Part shown: in pieces, positions 16,387 through 24,425 of the stretch | How positions within the stretch are numbered: position 1 is the stretch's first letter | Layout: each line of letters opens with the position of its first letter | Assembly: GCA_037382205.1 (NCBI GenBank) | Contig: JARRQD010000004.1 | Span: 1-42,416, forward strand | From: Thiodiazotropha sp037382205 | GTDB lineage: Bacteria > Pseudomonadota > Gammaproteobacteria > Chromatiales > Chromatiaceae | Direction: 5' to 3' | DNA length: 42,416 nucleotides | Program-made: the position numbers and the translations under genes | The notes under the pieces: generated by a model | Databases searched by the model: none | What the model was told of the DNA's origin: nothing | What the model saw: only the letters and a program-made list of their open reading frames with translations

Positions 16387-16686
16387 ATGAATACTCAAAT
16401 TCCAGAACGAGATGGCGATGGCTATCTCACCGATATGAATGCATGGACACCAGACATTGCCAAGGCAATGGCACAAGAAGATGAGTTTGAGCTGACTGAC
16501 GAGAAGTGGCAGCAGATCCTCAAAGCCAGAGAATACTACAATGAATTCAATGTGGTTCCACCAATCCGCAAGTTCTCCAAATATCTGGGCGAGGACAAGA
16601 AAGCGATGTTTGAGCTGTGGCTCACAGGGCCGATGAAACCCATTACAAAGTATGGTGGACTGCCAAAACCTACAGGGTGCGTATAG
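16387..16686 (+). CDS. TusE/DsrC-family sulfur-relay protein with a single C-terminal cysteine
   Basis: 99 residues. The ATG at 16387 was chosen over an upstream in-frame start because AGGAG lies 9 bases before it and DGDGYLTDMNAWTPDIA matches the family N-terminus. The winged-helix core has LTDEKWQQILKAREYYNEF and VVPPIRKFSKYLG. The tail GGLPKPTGCV carries the penultimate Cys (CysA) that bears persulfide or trisulfide. The second cysteine, found 10-11 residues earlier in true DsrC, is replaced (ITKYGG). The protein is therefore a single-cysteine TusE-like or DsrC-like carrier and probably not a substrate of DsrAB/DsrMKJOP. No tus or dsr genes are nearby. Confidence 0.9.
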   Translation: MNTQIPERDGDGYLTDMNAWTPDIAKAMAQEDEFELTDEKWQQILKAREYYNEFNVVPPIRKFSKYLGEDKKAMFELWLTGPMKPITKYGGLPKPTGCV

Positions 16687-16692
16687 CCGAAC

Positions 16693-16722
16693 AGTAGGTG
16701 GTGCCTTGCCCCACCATCTACT
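16693..16722 (+). terminator. Hairpin after the TusE/DsrC-like gene
   Basis: AGTAGGTGGTG and CACCATCTACT form an 11-bp stem with one G-U-type mismatch around an 8-base loop, 6 bases after the stop codon. There is no U-tract, but position and stem strength fit a terminator or 3' stabilising structure. Confidence 0.5.
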
Positions 16723-16811
16723 TAGAATGCACCAAGCCTTGGTTCATGTAGAGCCTGTACATGTCCATTTGGATGCCAAACTTATTGCCAACCGGTAACA
16801 AAGGGAAGCAT

Positions 16812-16848
16812 ATTCATTAATAAGGGTCCATTTCCCTTATTTATGAAT
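16812..16848. repeat. 15-bp inverted repeat before the flagellar-rod-like gene
   Basis: ATTCATTAATAAGGG (16812-16826) and CCCTTATTTATGAAT (16834-16848) pair at 14 of 15 positions around a 7-base loop. It lies between two plus-strand genes, about 75 bases before the chosen start of the second. It may act as an operator, a terminator or an mRNA stem. Confidence 0.6.
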
Positions 16849-16924
16849 GAAACTATTAAAGAATTGTAAAAAACTGCCAACTAATCAGGTAAGGAACACC
16901 GATTTTGCTTGGGTTTGCGGGTCT

Positions 16925-17161
16925 ATGAGCATCAATTCAATCACAGGATCAGCACTGCAAGGGATCCATAAAGGCCTCCAGGGAATGCGCCGCGTCGCCT
17001 CGGAAATTGCCAGCGCCAACCAGATCCAGCAGTCCAATCCCAAAGACCTCTCCCGTTCCATGGTTGAAATGCAGCAGCACGCCAATCTGGTCAAGGCTCA
17101 GGTCAAAACCTTGAAAACAGCCGATGAAATCCTCGGCACCCTGATCGACGAGAAAGTCTGA
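16925..17161 (+). CDS. Small flagellar-rod-like protein
   Basis: 78 residues from the ATG at 16925. An in-frame ATG at 16847 would add 26 poorly conserved residues but overlaps the end of a 15-bp inverted repeat and has no ribosome-binding site. The N-terminal half, SALQGIHKGLQGMRRVASEI, resembles the N-terminal helix of axial flagellar rod/hook proteins. The C-terminal half, LSRSMVEMQQHANLVKAQV and KTADEILGTLIDEKV, resembles their C-terminal helix (as in FlgG/FlgC). The large central domain is missing. No other flagellar gene is present. It converges on nadC with only 6 bases between stop codons. The exact role is unknown. Confidence 0.7.
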   Translation: MSINSITGSALQGIHKGLQGMRRVASEIASANQIQQSNPKDLSRSMVEMQQHANLVKAQVKTLKTADEILGTLIDEKV

Positions 17162-17167
17162 ATCCGA

Positions 17168-18007
17168 TCAGCCGACCAACATCGACAGATCGATGGCCCG
17201 AACATCCTTGGTCAGTGCACCAACCGAAATATCATCAATCCCAGTCTCAGCAATCTCTCTGATATTCTCCAGGTGGATACCACCAGAGGCCTCCAGTCTG
17301 GCACGACCAGCACTCAGACTCACCGCTTCACGCAGTTGGTCTGGTGTAAAATTGTCCAACAGTACCCTTTGCGCCCCCGCATTAAGGGCCTGCTGAAGCT
17401 CATCCAGCGTCTCCACTTCAATCTCGACACTCACACCCTCTGGCGCCAGCTCCTTAGATCTGGTTAAGGCCGTTCCAATCGATCCAGCCGCTCGAATATG
17501 GTTCTCTTTGATCAGTATCGCATCGTAGAGTCCAACCCGATGGTTATGGCAACCACCACAGCGTACGGCATATTTCTGCTGCAGGCGCAGCCCCGGCACC
17601 GTCTTGCGGGTATCCAGGACACGTACATCAAGGCCGGCGACGGCCTCGGCATAGTCTCTGGCGATGGTTGCAGTACCCGACAGGCTTTGCAGATAGTTGA
17701 GCGCGCAGCGCTCACCACTCAGCAGCGCCCGGGTATTGCCACTGAGTCGACAGAGTAGCTGGCCCTCTGTGACGGTTTCACCGTCTTTGACCAGCCACCC
17801 CAGCTCGACAGTGGGATCCAACTGTCGATAAACCTCATTTACCCAGGGAACGCCACACACCACAGCCGACTCCCGGCAGATGATCTCTGCCCGGGTAACG
17901 GCCTCTGCATTCAATAGGGCAGCCGTCAGATCGCCGCTGCCCAGATCCTCAGCTAAAGCCTGACTGACTTGACCGCTGATGAGAAACTGCTTGTTAGCTA
18001 ACATCAT
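17168..18007 (-). CDS. nadC: Nicotinate-nucleotide pyrophosphorylase (carboxylating) NadC
   Basis: Quinolinate phosphoribosyltransferase of de novo NAD synthesis. It makes nicotinate mononucleotide and CO2 from quinolinate and PRPP. It has 279 residues. Family motifs are EDLGSGDLT near the start, ERCALNYLQSLSGTAT, DTRKTVPGLR, the Arg/Lys/His-rich KYAVRCGG-C-HNHRVGLYDAILIKENH, EIEVETLDEL, LLDNF and the C-terminal ISVGALTK. The third Gly of the common GGG-x-NHR loop is Cys here, an unusual change beside the active site. The start ATGATG overlaps the stop of the FKBP gene (TGATG), so the two are coupled. Confidence 0.97.
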   Translation of the reverse strand: MMLANKQFLISGQVSQALAEDLGSGDLTAALLNAEAVTRAEIICRESAVVCGVPWVNEVYRQLDPTVELGWLVKDGETVTEGQLLCRLSGNTRALLSGERCALNYLQSLSGTATIARDYAEAVAGLDVRVLDTRKTVPGLRLQQKYAVRCGGCHNHRVGLYDAILIKENHIRAAGSIGTALTRSKELAPEGVSVEIEVETLDELQQALNAGAQRVLLDNFTPDQLREAVSLSAGRARLEASGGIHLENIREIAETGIDDISVGALTKDVRAIDLSMLVG

Positions 18008-18351
18008 CAGGATATCGCGAGCAACTCCACATCAAACACCAAGGTTGCATTCGGTGGGATCACCCCCCCGGCACCCTGCGCGCCATAGCCCAACTGAGGC
18101 GGAATGGTCAGACGGCGCTTGCCGCCCACCTTCATACCAGCAACCCCTTCGTCCCAACCCCGGATCACCATCCCTTTGCCCAAGGCAAACTGAAACGGCT
18201 GATTGCGGTCGACTGAGGAGTCAAACTTATCGCCATCCAGCAACCAGCCGGTATAGTGTACAGAGACCTGTTGACCCGCCTCTGCAAACTGACCGTCACC
18301 CTCAACTAACTCTTCAATCTTCAAACCGGAATCGGTGATCTTTTCACTCAT
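18007..18351 (-). CDS. FKBP-type peptidyl-prolyl cis-trans isomerase
   Basis: 114 residues, a single FKBP domain with no signal peptide, hence probably cytoplasmic. Core motifs are VHYTGWLLDGDKFDSS, FALGKGMVIRGWDEGV, GMKVGGKRRLTIPPQLGYG and IPPNATLVFDVELL, including the active-site Tyr, Asp, Trp and Phe positions of active FKBPs. It catalyses proline isomerisation during folding. It is the first gene of a two-gene unit with nadC, with a one-base overlap. The functional link to NAD synthesis is not obvious. Confidence 0.95.
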   Translation of the reverse strand: MSEKITDSGLKIEELVEGDGQFAEAGQQVSVHYTGWLLDGDKFDSSVDRNQPFQFALGKGMVIRGWDEGVAGMKVGGKRRLTIPPQLGYGAQGAGGVIPPNATLVFDVELLAIS

Positions 18352-18524
18352 TGTTCTCTCTCAATTGTTTAACAAATCCACATACCAGGAGCTGGCGACT
18401 GATTATATTACTTCAAATCGCAGTCTATAGCCGCACCATCAAGAGTAGAAAAGTGGTATGAAATGGCTTATTGCTGCGGATTTTTAATGCAAAATCAGTT
18501 TTTTTACTTGCTGGATCGATCGCT

Positions 18525-20870
18525 TCAGGCCGAAGCGGAAGTGGCACTGGTATTCTTCAACGCGCTGAGCATGGCATCGAGCGCCCGATCCATGATTGGC
18601 GTGGAAGAGACTTCAACCGTTTTGGCTTTGCCTTCACGGAGTTGCTTCGCCACGCCTGCAGAGGTCAGTTCCATGGCCTTCATACCCTTACGATTGACGA
18701 AGATATAGGTATCTGTCACTTTGCTCTTCCAAGACAGTTTGACACGGACTTTGTTCGCACCATCCGTCATCTCCAGCCAAACCCCCGGCTCGAGTTCGCT
18801 GGCCATTTTTGAATACTCATCCGTATCAGAGATCGCTTCATCCGCCATCTCCATCAGCTGGCTGTTATCATCGGCTGTCAGCTGACTGTCCGGGAAGTGA
18901 ATCTCATATTGAGCCACAGGCTGGGTTCCCGAGGTATTCATCTGACCACCATCTCCGCCCCGAAGCACTTGGATATGGCAGTTCTGCAGCTCTTTGAAAA
19001 GACGCGCCATCTTGTGTTGATCGAAAGAGATGCTATTCAGGCGCTCGCGCACTTTACGCAGCAATTCAGGGATCCCACGTAACAGCTGCTGGCGCTCAGC
19101 ATATTCAGATTTCGGTTGCACACTCCACAGCAATCGATCAACGATCTCCAGAGCATCGATCCAATCCTGGCTTTGATCCCCTTCCCGCAGATAGATCAAC
19201 AACAGAGCATCTTTCCAGCCATCCTCGAGGATCGACATCACCGCTTGAGGCACCCGCTTCTGGGTACGTAGGCGCTGATTAAGCTCTTCAGAAACAATTC
19301 GCTTGGCCGACTTCAGCTGCTCCTTGCCCTTGGTGATCTGATTGGTGCGTTTTTCAGCGATCTGCGCGCCACGCTGCTCCCTCTCCCACCAGTTTGAGAA
19401 CTCTTCATCCAACTCAGCGAACAGTTCAGGATCATCATGAAACTCATTGAGTATCCGCTTGATGGTCGACTCGATCTTGGTATAGAGGGTATCGTTGACC
19501 CGATCCCCGGTATCATTCCACCCTACCGCCGCCTGGGCCAGCGAGTTCAACAACTTTCTCGCCGGATGGACCTTCTCACTGAAGAAGCTCTTGTCGATGA
19601 TGGCTACCTTCAGCATCGGTATCTGCAAACGGCTGATCAATGCTTTCATCGCATCGGGCAGGCTGTAATCATCGAGAATAAACTCGAACAGCATCGAGAT
19701 AACATCGATGGTATCGTTATCCGCATCGCCCAGGGAACGAGTCAGTTGCCCATCCTTGGCAATCTTCAGATCCGCAACCAGGCGGGTTCGCATCTCTTCC
19801 GGTGTCAGGGTTTTTTCTAATTTCTTGCCTTGCGGCAGCATCACCACATTGGACTGTTGGATGGCTGAAAGGGCACCAAGCAGCTCACCGGTATCCACCA
19901 CTGGAATATTGCCATTTGGGGTGGTCAGCATCAGACTCGAAGTCAGCATACTGCTTGTAGAGCTGGGGCGACGCATACCCAGCAACTGCTGCAGCGTGGC
20001 AAACACTTCGGCCTGCACCTCACTGCCGCTCGCACTCATCTGGCTCTCTGGATAGGCCGAAGGAGGAGAGGTTGAGACATAGGAGGAGTCACTCGCCAGG
20101 AAACTCTCACCCGATTCACCCCGCAAGCTGGGGGCAACGGGGTTGCGGCGTACTTTCGGCGTCAGCTTTGGTATCACACCGGCGCGACCCAACAACAGGT
20201 TGACTTCGTCATACAGACCACCAATGTAGTGCATCACATGACGATCAAAGAGTTTGTAAACAACCAGCTTGACCGGCAACTCAACCGGTATATTCGCCAT
20301 TGAGAGCTGAAAGGCATTACATACGACACCCGGCTCAAGGGGAGAGCGTTGGGCCATCCGCTCATTGATATTGCCACCACCAATCACCGCGGCAAAACGC
20401 TGCCCCATGGCATACAGCTCACGGGCAAATCGACTCTCCGATTTGCTCACCATGTTGGTAATCGCCAGGGACTCTTCGAGATCGTCATTTTCAACCAGGG
20501 ACATCTCGGAATCCCGGCTCAGCTCGTCCAGGGTTGGCCGATTGATCTGAATCTGACCGGACTGCCAGTAGCGATCGTAGACACTGAGCAGTTCCTGGGT
20601 GAAGCTGCGATCGATGCCGGCACGCTGCTTGCGCAGCTCTCTCATGGAATCGAAATAGACATTCTGCAGGGCGTTGTTATCTGATTTGTTTGCCATTTCG
20701 TAGAGAGAATCATCCAGATTCTCGAACAAATCATTCATCAACTTTGGAATGGTCTTGATGACCAGATTACGGCACTCAGACGAAATCCTTCGCCCTTTAG
20801 AATCCAGCGATATGTTCTTCTGATGAGGCACAGCAGGGCCGAGTGTAATAATGTTGTCTTGCCTTTGCAT
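18525..20870 (-). CDS. DUF1631 family protein
   Basis: 781 residues, the usual size for DUF1631 proteins of gammaproteobacteria. These are soluble, helix-rich and uncharacterised. Recognisable parts are the N-terminal region with LMNDLFENLDDSLYEMANK, the central DKSFFSEKVHPARKLLNSLA (a family hallmark) and a highly charged helical stretch around 490-560. A C-terminal segment from about residue 690, with GVWLEMTDG, RVKLSWKSK and YIFVNRKGMKAMELT, resembles a PilZ-like beta barrel but lacks a clear RxxxR motif. No signal peptide or membrane helix is evident. It stands 173 bases upstream of the FKBP gene. Function unknown. Confidence 0.85.
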   Translation of the reverse strand: MQRQDNIITLGPAVPHQKNISLDSKGRRISSECRNLVIKTIPKLMNDLFENLDDSLYEMANKSDNNALQNVYFDSMRELRKQRAGIDRSFTQELLSVYDRYWQSGQIQINRPTLDELSRDSEMSLVENDDLEESLAITNMVSKSESRFARELYAMGQRFAAVIGGGNINERMAQRSPLEPGVVCNAFQLSMANIPVELPVKLVVYKLFDRHVMHYIGGLYDEVNLLLGRAGVIPKLTPKVRRNPVAPSLRGESGESFLASDSSYVSTSPPSAYPESQMSASGSEVQAEVFATLQQLLGMRRPSSTSSMLTSSLMLTTPNGNIPVVDTGELLGALSAIQQSNVVMLPQGKKLEKTLTPEEMRTRLVADLKIAKDGQLTRSLGDADNDTIDVISMLFEFILDDYSLPDAMKALISRLQIPMLKVAIIDKSFFSEKVHPARKLLNSLAQAAVGWNDTGDRVNDTLYTKIESTIKRILNEFHDDPELFAELDEEFSNWWEREQRGAQIAEKRTNQITKGKEQLKSAKRIVSEELNQRLRTQKRVPQAVMSILEDGWKDALLLIYLREGDQSQDWIDALEIVDRLLWSVQPKSEYAERQQLLRGIPELLRKVRERLNSISFDQHKMARLFKELQNCHIQVLRGGDGGQMNTSGTQPVAQYEIHFPDSQLTADDNSQLMEMADEAISDTDEYSKMASELEPGVWLEMTDGANKVRVKLSWKSKVTDTYIFVNRKGMKAMELTSAGVAKQLREGKAKTVEVSSTPIMDRALDAMLSALKNTSATSASA

Positions 20871-21368
20871 CCAAAATCACTTTAAAAATCCTAGACATAC
20901 CCGTTCAAATGCATTGAAGTCCGTTTAGATTGCATCTAAGATAAAGGCTATGTTAGTTCCCATACAACGTCTGAGAATGGTCTCACAAAAGAACCATGCT
21001 CAGTTAATAATCAATCCTCACAAGCTTTGGTTACACTATTCAAAAACTAGCACCAAGTACCTGTCCAATCAATAGTTTATACATATCGGCAAAGATAATA
21101 CAGACTAAAACTTATTGCAGGTACTTGATCAATAAAGCAACATTTTTGGGAAATTATTTCCATTAACCACTCTACTTCAGGCCTGTTTCCCACATTTTCA
21201 GGAAGTTAACCCCTAAACTCGGGCCCCCTCGCAAGATTTAAAAGCACAGTAATGTAATAGATGCTCAACCGAATCTAATGTATGGTTCCATACCAGAGAA
21301 ACATGAAGACACCTTCTCCAGTCATAAAACCATAGCGACCAACTGAAATCGTAACCGGCCCGAATAAA
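20871..21368. other. Intergenic region between divergent DUF1631 and DUF1538 genes
   Basis: 498 bases without a credible gene, presumably holding two divergent promoters. AAGTACCTG (21055-21063) and CAGGTACTT (21118-21126) are a perfect 9-bp inverted pair 54 bases apart, each followed or preceded by an ATCAATA-like sequence. Nothing else was recognised. Confidence 0.5.
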
Positions 21369-22100
21369 ATGAACACAATCCGGCGCCTATTCGCATCACT
21401 GATTAGCAGCCTCCGGGATCTACTGCCGATTGTCATTGTGATCGCTTTTTTTCAGCTGGTAGTCCTGCAACAACCGATTCCCAACCTGGGTTCACTGTTG
21501 ATCGGCACAATTCTGGTTCTTGTGGGGTTAAGCCTGTTTATCGAAGGCCTCAATCTGGGGCTTTTTCCACTGGGTGAGGCCATGGCCTGGAACTTTGCCC
21601 GTAAAGGTAGCCTCAGCTGGCTGCTGCTGTTTGCCTTTGCCTTGGGCTTCGGCACTACGGTCGCGGAACCCGCCTTGATCAAGATTGCTGGGGAAGCAGC
21701 AAAAATCGCCGCAACTGGCGGCATGATCGATGACTCTTCTGAAGCCATGAATGAGTATGCTCAAGGACTCCGTTATACCGTCGCGCTATCAGTGGGATTC
21801 GCGATTGTGCTCGGAGTTCTCAGGATCGTCAAAGGCTGGCCCGTACAATACCTAATTATTGGTGGCTATATCGGTGTAGTGATCATGACCGCCTTTGCCC
21901 CCAAAGAGATCATCGGTATTGCCTACGACTCTGGGGGGGTAACCACTTCCACAGTGACAGTCCCCCTGGTCACTGCCCTAGGGGTGGGGCTTGCTTCCAG
22001 CATAAAAGGGCGCAACCCGATGACAGACGGATTTGGACTGATTGCATTTGCCTCGCTGACCCCGATGATTTTCGTTATGTTCTACGGAATTATGCTATGA
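21369..22100 (+). CDS. DUF1538 membrane protein, first of a tandem pair
   Basis: 243 residues, almost entirely hydrophobic, with about seven transmembrane helices. Signature segments are FIEGLNLGLFPLGEAMAW, FGTTVAEPALIKIAGEA, and the most conserved AYDSGGVTTSTVTVPLVTA followed by NPMTDGFGLIAFASLTPM. Polar residues (AEP, DSGG, TTSTVT) inside membrane segments suggest a substrate or ion path. Its 3' end overlaps the next DUF1538 gene by 4 bases. With its paralogous partner and P-II-like and CBS proteins downstream, it is inferred to be one half of a transporter. No experimental function is known to me. Confidence 0.88.
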   Translation: MNTIRRLFASLISSLRDLLPIVIVIAFFQLVVLQQPIPNLGSLLIGTILVLVGLSLFIEGLNLGLFPLGEAMAWNFARKGSLSWLLLFAFALGFGTTVAEPALIKIAGEAAKIAATGGMIDDSSEAMNEYAQGLRYTVALSVGFAIVLGVLRIVKGWPVQYLIIGGYIGVVIMTAFAPKEIIGIAYDSGGVTTSTVTVPLVTALGVGLASSIKGRNPMTDGFGLIAFASLTPMIFVMFYGIML

Positions 22101-22855
22101 CAGAAGGCGTCCTACATTTTTTCACCGTGTTGCTTGGTACGGCCCTGGACATTTTACCGATTGCAGCCATTCTGTTCGGTTTCCAGATCTTTGTGTTGAG
22201 ACGTCCGCTAAAGAATGCCAAGGAGATTGGGGTTGGTTTTCTGATGGTACTTTTGGGGCTGGCGCTGTTTCTTGAGGGCCTCGATCTCGCCCTCTTCCCT
22301 TTAGGGGAACTGATGGCAAGCCAGCTCACCTCCCCAGACCTCCTCAATCTTCCGACCACAGACCAGCCCGTTAAGTGGCACCACTATCTATGGGTCTATC
22401 TATTTGCCGCCAGTATCGGATTCTCCACCACCATTGCTGAGCCTTCATTGATTGCCGTCGCAATTAAGGCCAATCAGGTCTCTGCTGGGGCAATCAGCCA
22501 ATGGGGATTAAGAATAGCCGTGGCCATTGGTGTAGCGATTGGCATTGCGCTGGGCAGTTTCCGAATCATCACAGGCACCCCCCTGCATTGGTATATCATC
22601 GTCGGTTATGTAGTGGTGATATTTCAAACCATGCTGGCGCCGCGTACGATCATCGCCCTGGCCTACGATTCTGGAGGCGTAACCACATCGACAGTGACCG
22701 TACCACTGGTTGCCGCCCTGGGTATCGGCCTCTCCAGTAATGTGCCTGGACGAAATCCACTGATTGACGGCTTTGGCCTGATCGCCTTTGCCAGTCTGTT
22801 TCCAATCATGTCCGTTATGGCCTACGCCCAACTCAGTGAGTGGCGCAGTCGTTAA
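22097..22855 (+). CDS. DUF1538 membrane protein, second of a tandem pair
   Basis: 252 residues, a clear paralogue of the preceding protein. It has FLEGLDLALFPLGELMAS, STTIAEPSLIAVAIKA, AYDSGGVTTSTVTVPLVAA and NPLIDGFGLIAFASLFPI at matching positions, with about seven membrane helices. An extra hydrophilic loop (about residues 78-95) is absent from the partner. The ATGA overlap indicates coupled translation, which favours 1:1 assembly, and a heterodimer is the simplest reading. A P-II-like gene follows after 21 bases. The transported substrate cannot be deduced. Confidence 0.88.
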   Translation: MTEGVLHFFTVLLGTALDILPIAAILFGFQIFVLRRPLKNAKEIGVGFLMVLLGLALFLEGLDLALFPLGELMASQLTSPDLLNLPTTDQPVKWHHYLWVYLFAASIGFSTTIAEPSLIAVAIKANQVSAGAISQWGLRIAVAIGVAIGIALGSFRIITGTPLHWYIIVGYVVVIFQTMLAPRTIIALAYDSGGVTTSTVTVPLVAALGIGLSSNVPGRNPLIDGFGLIAFASLFPIMSVMAYAQLSEWRSR

Positions 22856-22876
22856 CGATTCAAGCGAGGTATCGAG

Positions 22877-23227
22877 ATGCACTTCAAACTCATCATCGCC
22901 CTGGTAGAAGACAGCACCACAGAGAAAGTGCTTGAAGCAGCACGCGCTGCCGGGGCTACAGGTTCAACAGTGATCAACCACGCCCGTGGAGAGGGTATCG
23001 AACAGCCGAAAACCTTCCTCGGCTTGACCCTGGACACTCAGCGGGATGTTCTGCTGCTTCTGGTGGAGGAACATCTGAGCCGAACGATACTGGAAAAGAT
23101 CTCCGAAGCCGCTGAGTTTGACAATCAGTCTGGGAGTGGCATCGCTTTTCAGATCGACATTGAAGATGCTGTCGGTGTCAGTCACCAGATAGCCTCACTT
23201 TCACAGGTAGTTGAGGAGGAACTATGA
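22877..23227 (+). CDS. P-II-like regulatory protein
   Basis: 116 residues, the size of GlnB/GlnK. The first strand, MHFKLIIALVEDSTTEKVLEAARAAGATGST, follows the P-II pattern. The T-loop region is GEGIEQPKTFLGLTLDTQRDV, without the Tyr51 uridylylation context of GlnB. A second beta-alpha-beta unit follows. P-II family proteins are trimers that bind nucleotides and block or open partner transporters by inserting the T-loop. Placement after two DUF1538 membrane genes and a 4-base overlap with the CBS gene suggest that it regulates this membrane complex rather than nitrogen metabolism. Confidence 0.85.
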   Translation: MHFKLIIALVEDSTTEKVLEAARAAGATGSTVINHARGEGIEQPKTFLGLTLDTQRDVLLLLVEEHLSRTILEKISEAAEFDNQSGSGIAFQIDIEDAVGVSHQIASLSQVVEEEL

Positions 23228-23634
23228 CCGATCGCACACTAATCCGCGTCCGCGACGTAATGAAGAACGATTTTGATTTGGTTGAAGGGATGGACACCGT
23301 AGAAAACGCCCTGGAGAAGATGAGTCATGTGGAGACAAAGTCGCTGATTGTGAAAAAGCGGGATGAAAATGATGAATTCGGCATTGTCACCCTGTCTGAC
23401 ATTGCCAGACAAGTCCTGGCAAAAGACCGGGCACCTGAGCGAGTGAACATCTATGAGATCATGAGTAAGCCGGCTTTCAGTGTATCTCCAAATATGGATA
23501 TCCGCTACTGTGCCAGACTGTTTGGCCGCTTTGAGCTCAATCGGGCACCGGTGGTGGAGAATGGTGAAGTCATCGGCATTGTCAGTTATACAGACATGGT
23601 GCTGAAAGGTTTTCCTTCTGCAGCGGAAAAGTAG
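23224..23634 (+). CDS. Two-CBS-domain protein
   Basis: 136 residues forming a Bateman pair. CBS1 starts with RVRDVMKNDFDLVEGMDTVENALEKM and ends near GIVTLSDIARQVLA. CBS2 starts with YEIMSKPAFSVSPNMDIRYCARL and ends with GIVSYTDMVLKG. Such pairs usually bind adenosine nucleotides and gate channels, transporters or enzymes. No other domain is attached. It overlaps the P-II-like gene (ATGA), and its stop is followed at once by the TTG start of ampD. A second energy or nucleotide sensor for the DUF1538 complex is the likeliest role. Confidence 0.9.
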   Translation: MTDRTLIRVRDVMKNDFDLVEGMDTVENALEKMSHVETKSLIVKKRDENDEFGIVTLSDIARQVLAKDRAPERVNIYEIMSKPAFSVSPNMDIRYCARLFGRFELNRAPVVENGEVIGIVSYTDMVLKGFPSAAEK

Positions 23635-24183
23635 TTGAACAGAAAACAGACTGGGCTGCTCGACGGCGCCTTGTTCCGCAATTCAGACAATCGGGATGAG
23701 CGCCCAGCCGATATCGACATCGATCTGCTGGTGCTTCACAGTATCAGCCTCCCACCTGGTGAATTCGGCGGGGATTGGATCGACGATCTGTTTATGAATC
23801 GCCTTGATGCGAATGCCCACCCCTATTTCAAGGAGATCAGCAATCTCAAAGTATCCTGCCACCTGCTGATTCGCCGGGATGGTAGCCAGCTACAGTACGT
23901 ACCCCTACACTATCGGGCCTGGCATGCGGGCCTATCGAACTATTGTGGACGGGAACGCTGCAACGACTTCTCCATTGGAATCGAACTGGAAGGCAGTGAT
24001 GATCAGCCTTTTACAGAAGCTCAATACACAAGTTTGGCAAATGCTACCAAACAGATCATGGCGATCTACCCTGACATCACCCAGCAACGAATTACCAGCC
24101 ACGCGGCAATTGCCCCTGGTCGTAAGACCGACCCTGGCCCCATGTTCGATTGGCAAAAGTACTACCACTTATTGCAATCTTAA
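23635..24183 (+). CDS. ampD: 1,6-anhydro-N-acetylmuramyl-L-alanine amidase AmpD
   Basis: Cytoplasmic zinc amidase of peptidoglycan recycling. It removes the peptide from anhydro-MurNAc peptides. It has 182 residues, matching E. coli AmpD (183). Zinc-site residues are visible: the His in LLVLHSISLPPGEFGG, and the His and Asp in TSHAAIAPGRKTDPGP. RERCNDFSIGIELEG is strongly conserved. The TTG at 23635 is the only start that keeps the full N-terminus. It abuts the CBS stop codon with no spacer, so ampD is probably expressed by coupling from the DUF1538 cluster. AmpE follows after repeat copy D. Confidence 0.96.
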   Translation: MNRKQTGLLDGALFRNSDNRDERPADIDIDLLVLHSISLPPGEFGGDWIDDLFMNRLDANAHPYFKEISNLKVSCHLLIRRDGSQLQYVPLHYRAWHAGLSNYCGRERCNDFSIGIELEGSDDQPFTEAQYTSLANATKQIMAIYPDITQQRITSHAAIAPGRKTDPGPMFDWQKYYHLLQS

Positions 24184-24207
24184 GCGAAAGCACGGATATT
24201 CCAATAA

Positions 24208-24327
24208 TCCTAAAAAAATCAGTTGACCGCGCCATTCTAATAGCAGGTGTTTGATTATGATGAAAATAGCTTCGATGGTTATAGTCACCAACTGGGTGAA
24301 TCACGCAGTCCAACTGATCTTTTAGGA
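24208..24327 (-). mobile_element. Miniature inverted-repeat element, short form (copy D)
   Basis: This is a 120-bp element with ends TCCTAAAAAAATCAGTTGACC and the inverse GTCCAACTGATCTTTTAGGA, flanked by TAA at 24205-24207 and 24328-24330. It is very similar to copy C along its whole length and also lacks the inner block. It lies between ampD and ampE, 24 bases after the ampD stop. The outermost base pair differs from the other copies (T/A instead of A/T), but the two ends still match each other. Confidence 0.87.
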
Positions 24328-24425
24328 TAATGGGAATAGACAGAGCATCCCCCCTGATTGAACCAACAAAAATAGATCAGCCGGGATAATTTATAACCAC
24401 CAGTACCTTTTATGAAAGTTTCGCA

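Noticed and set aside
21055..21126. AAGTACCTG/CAGGTACTT inverted pair as ends of a mobile element
   Set aside because: Only 9 bp match, there is no flanking duplication, and no other copy was found in the window.
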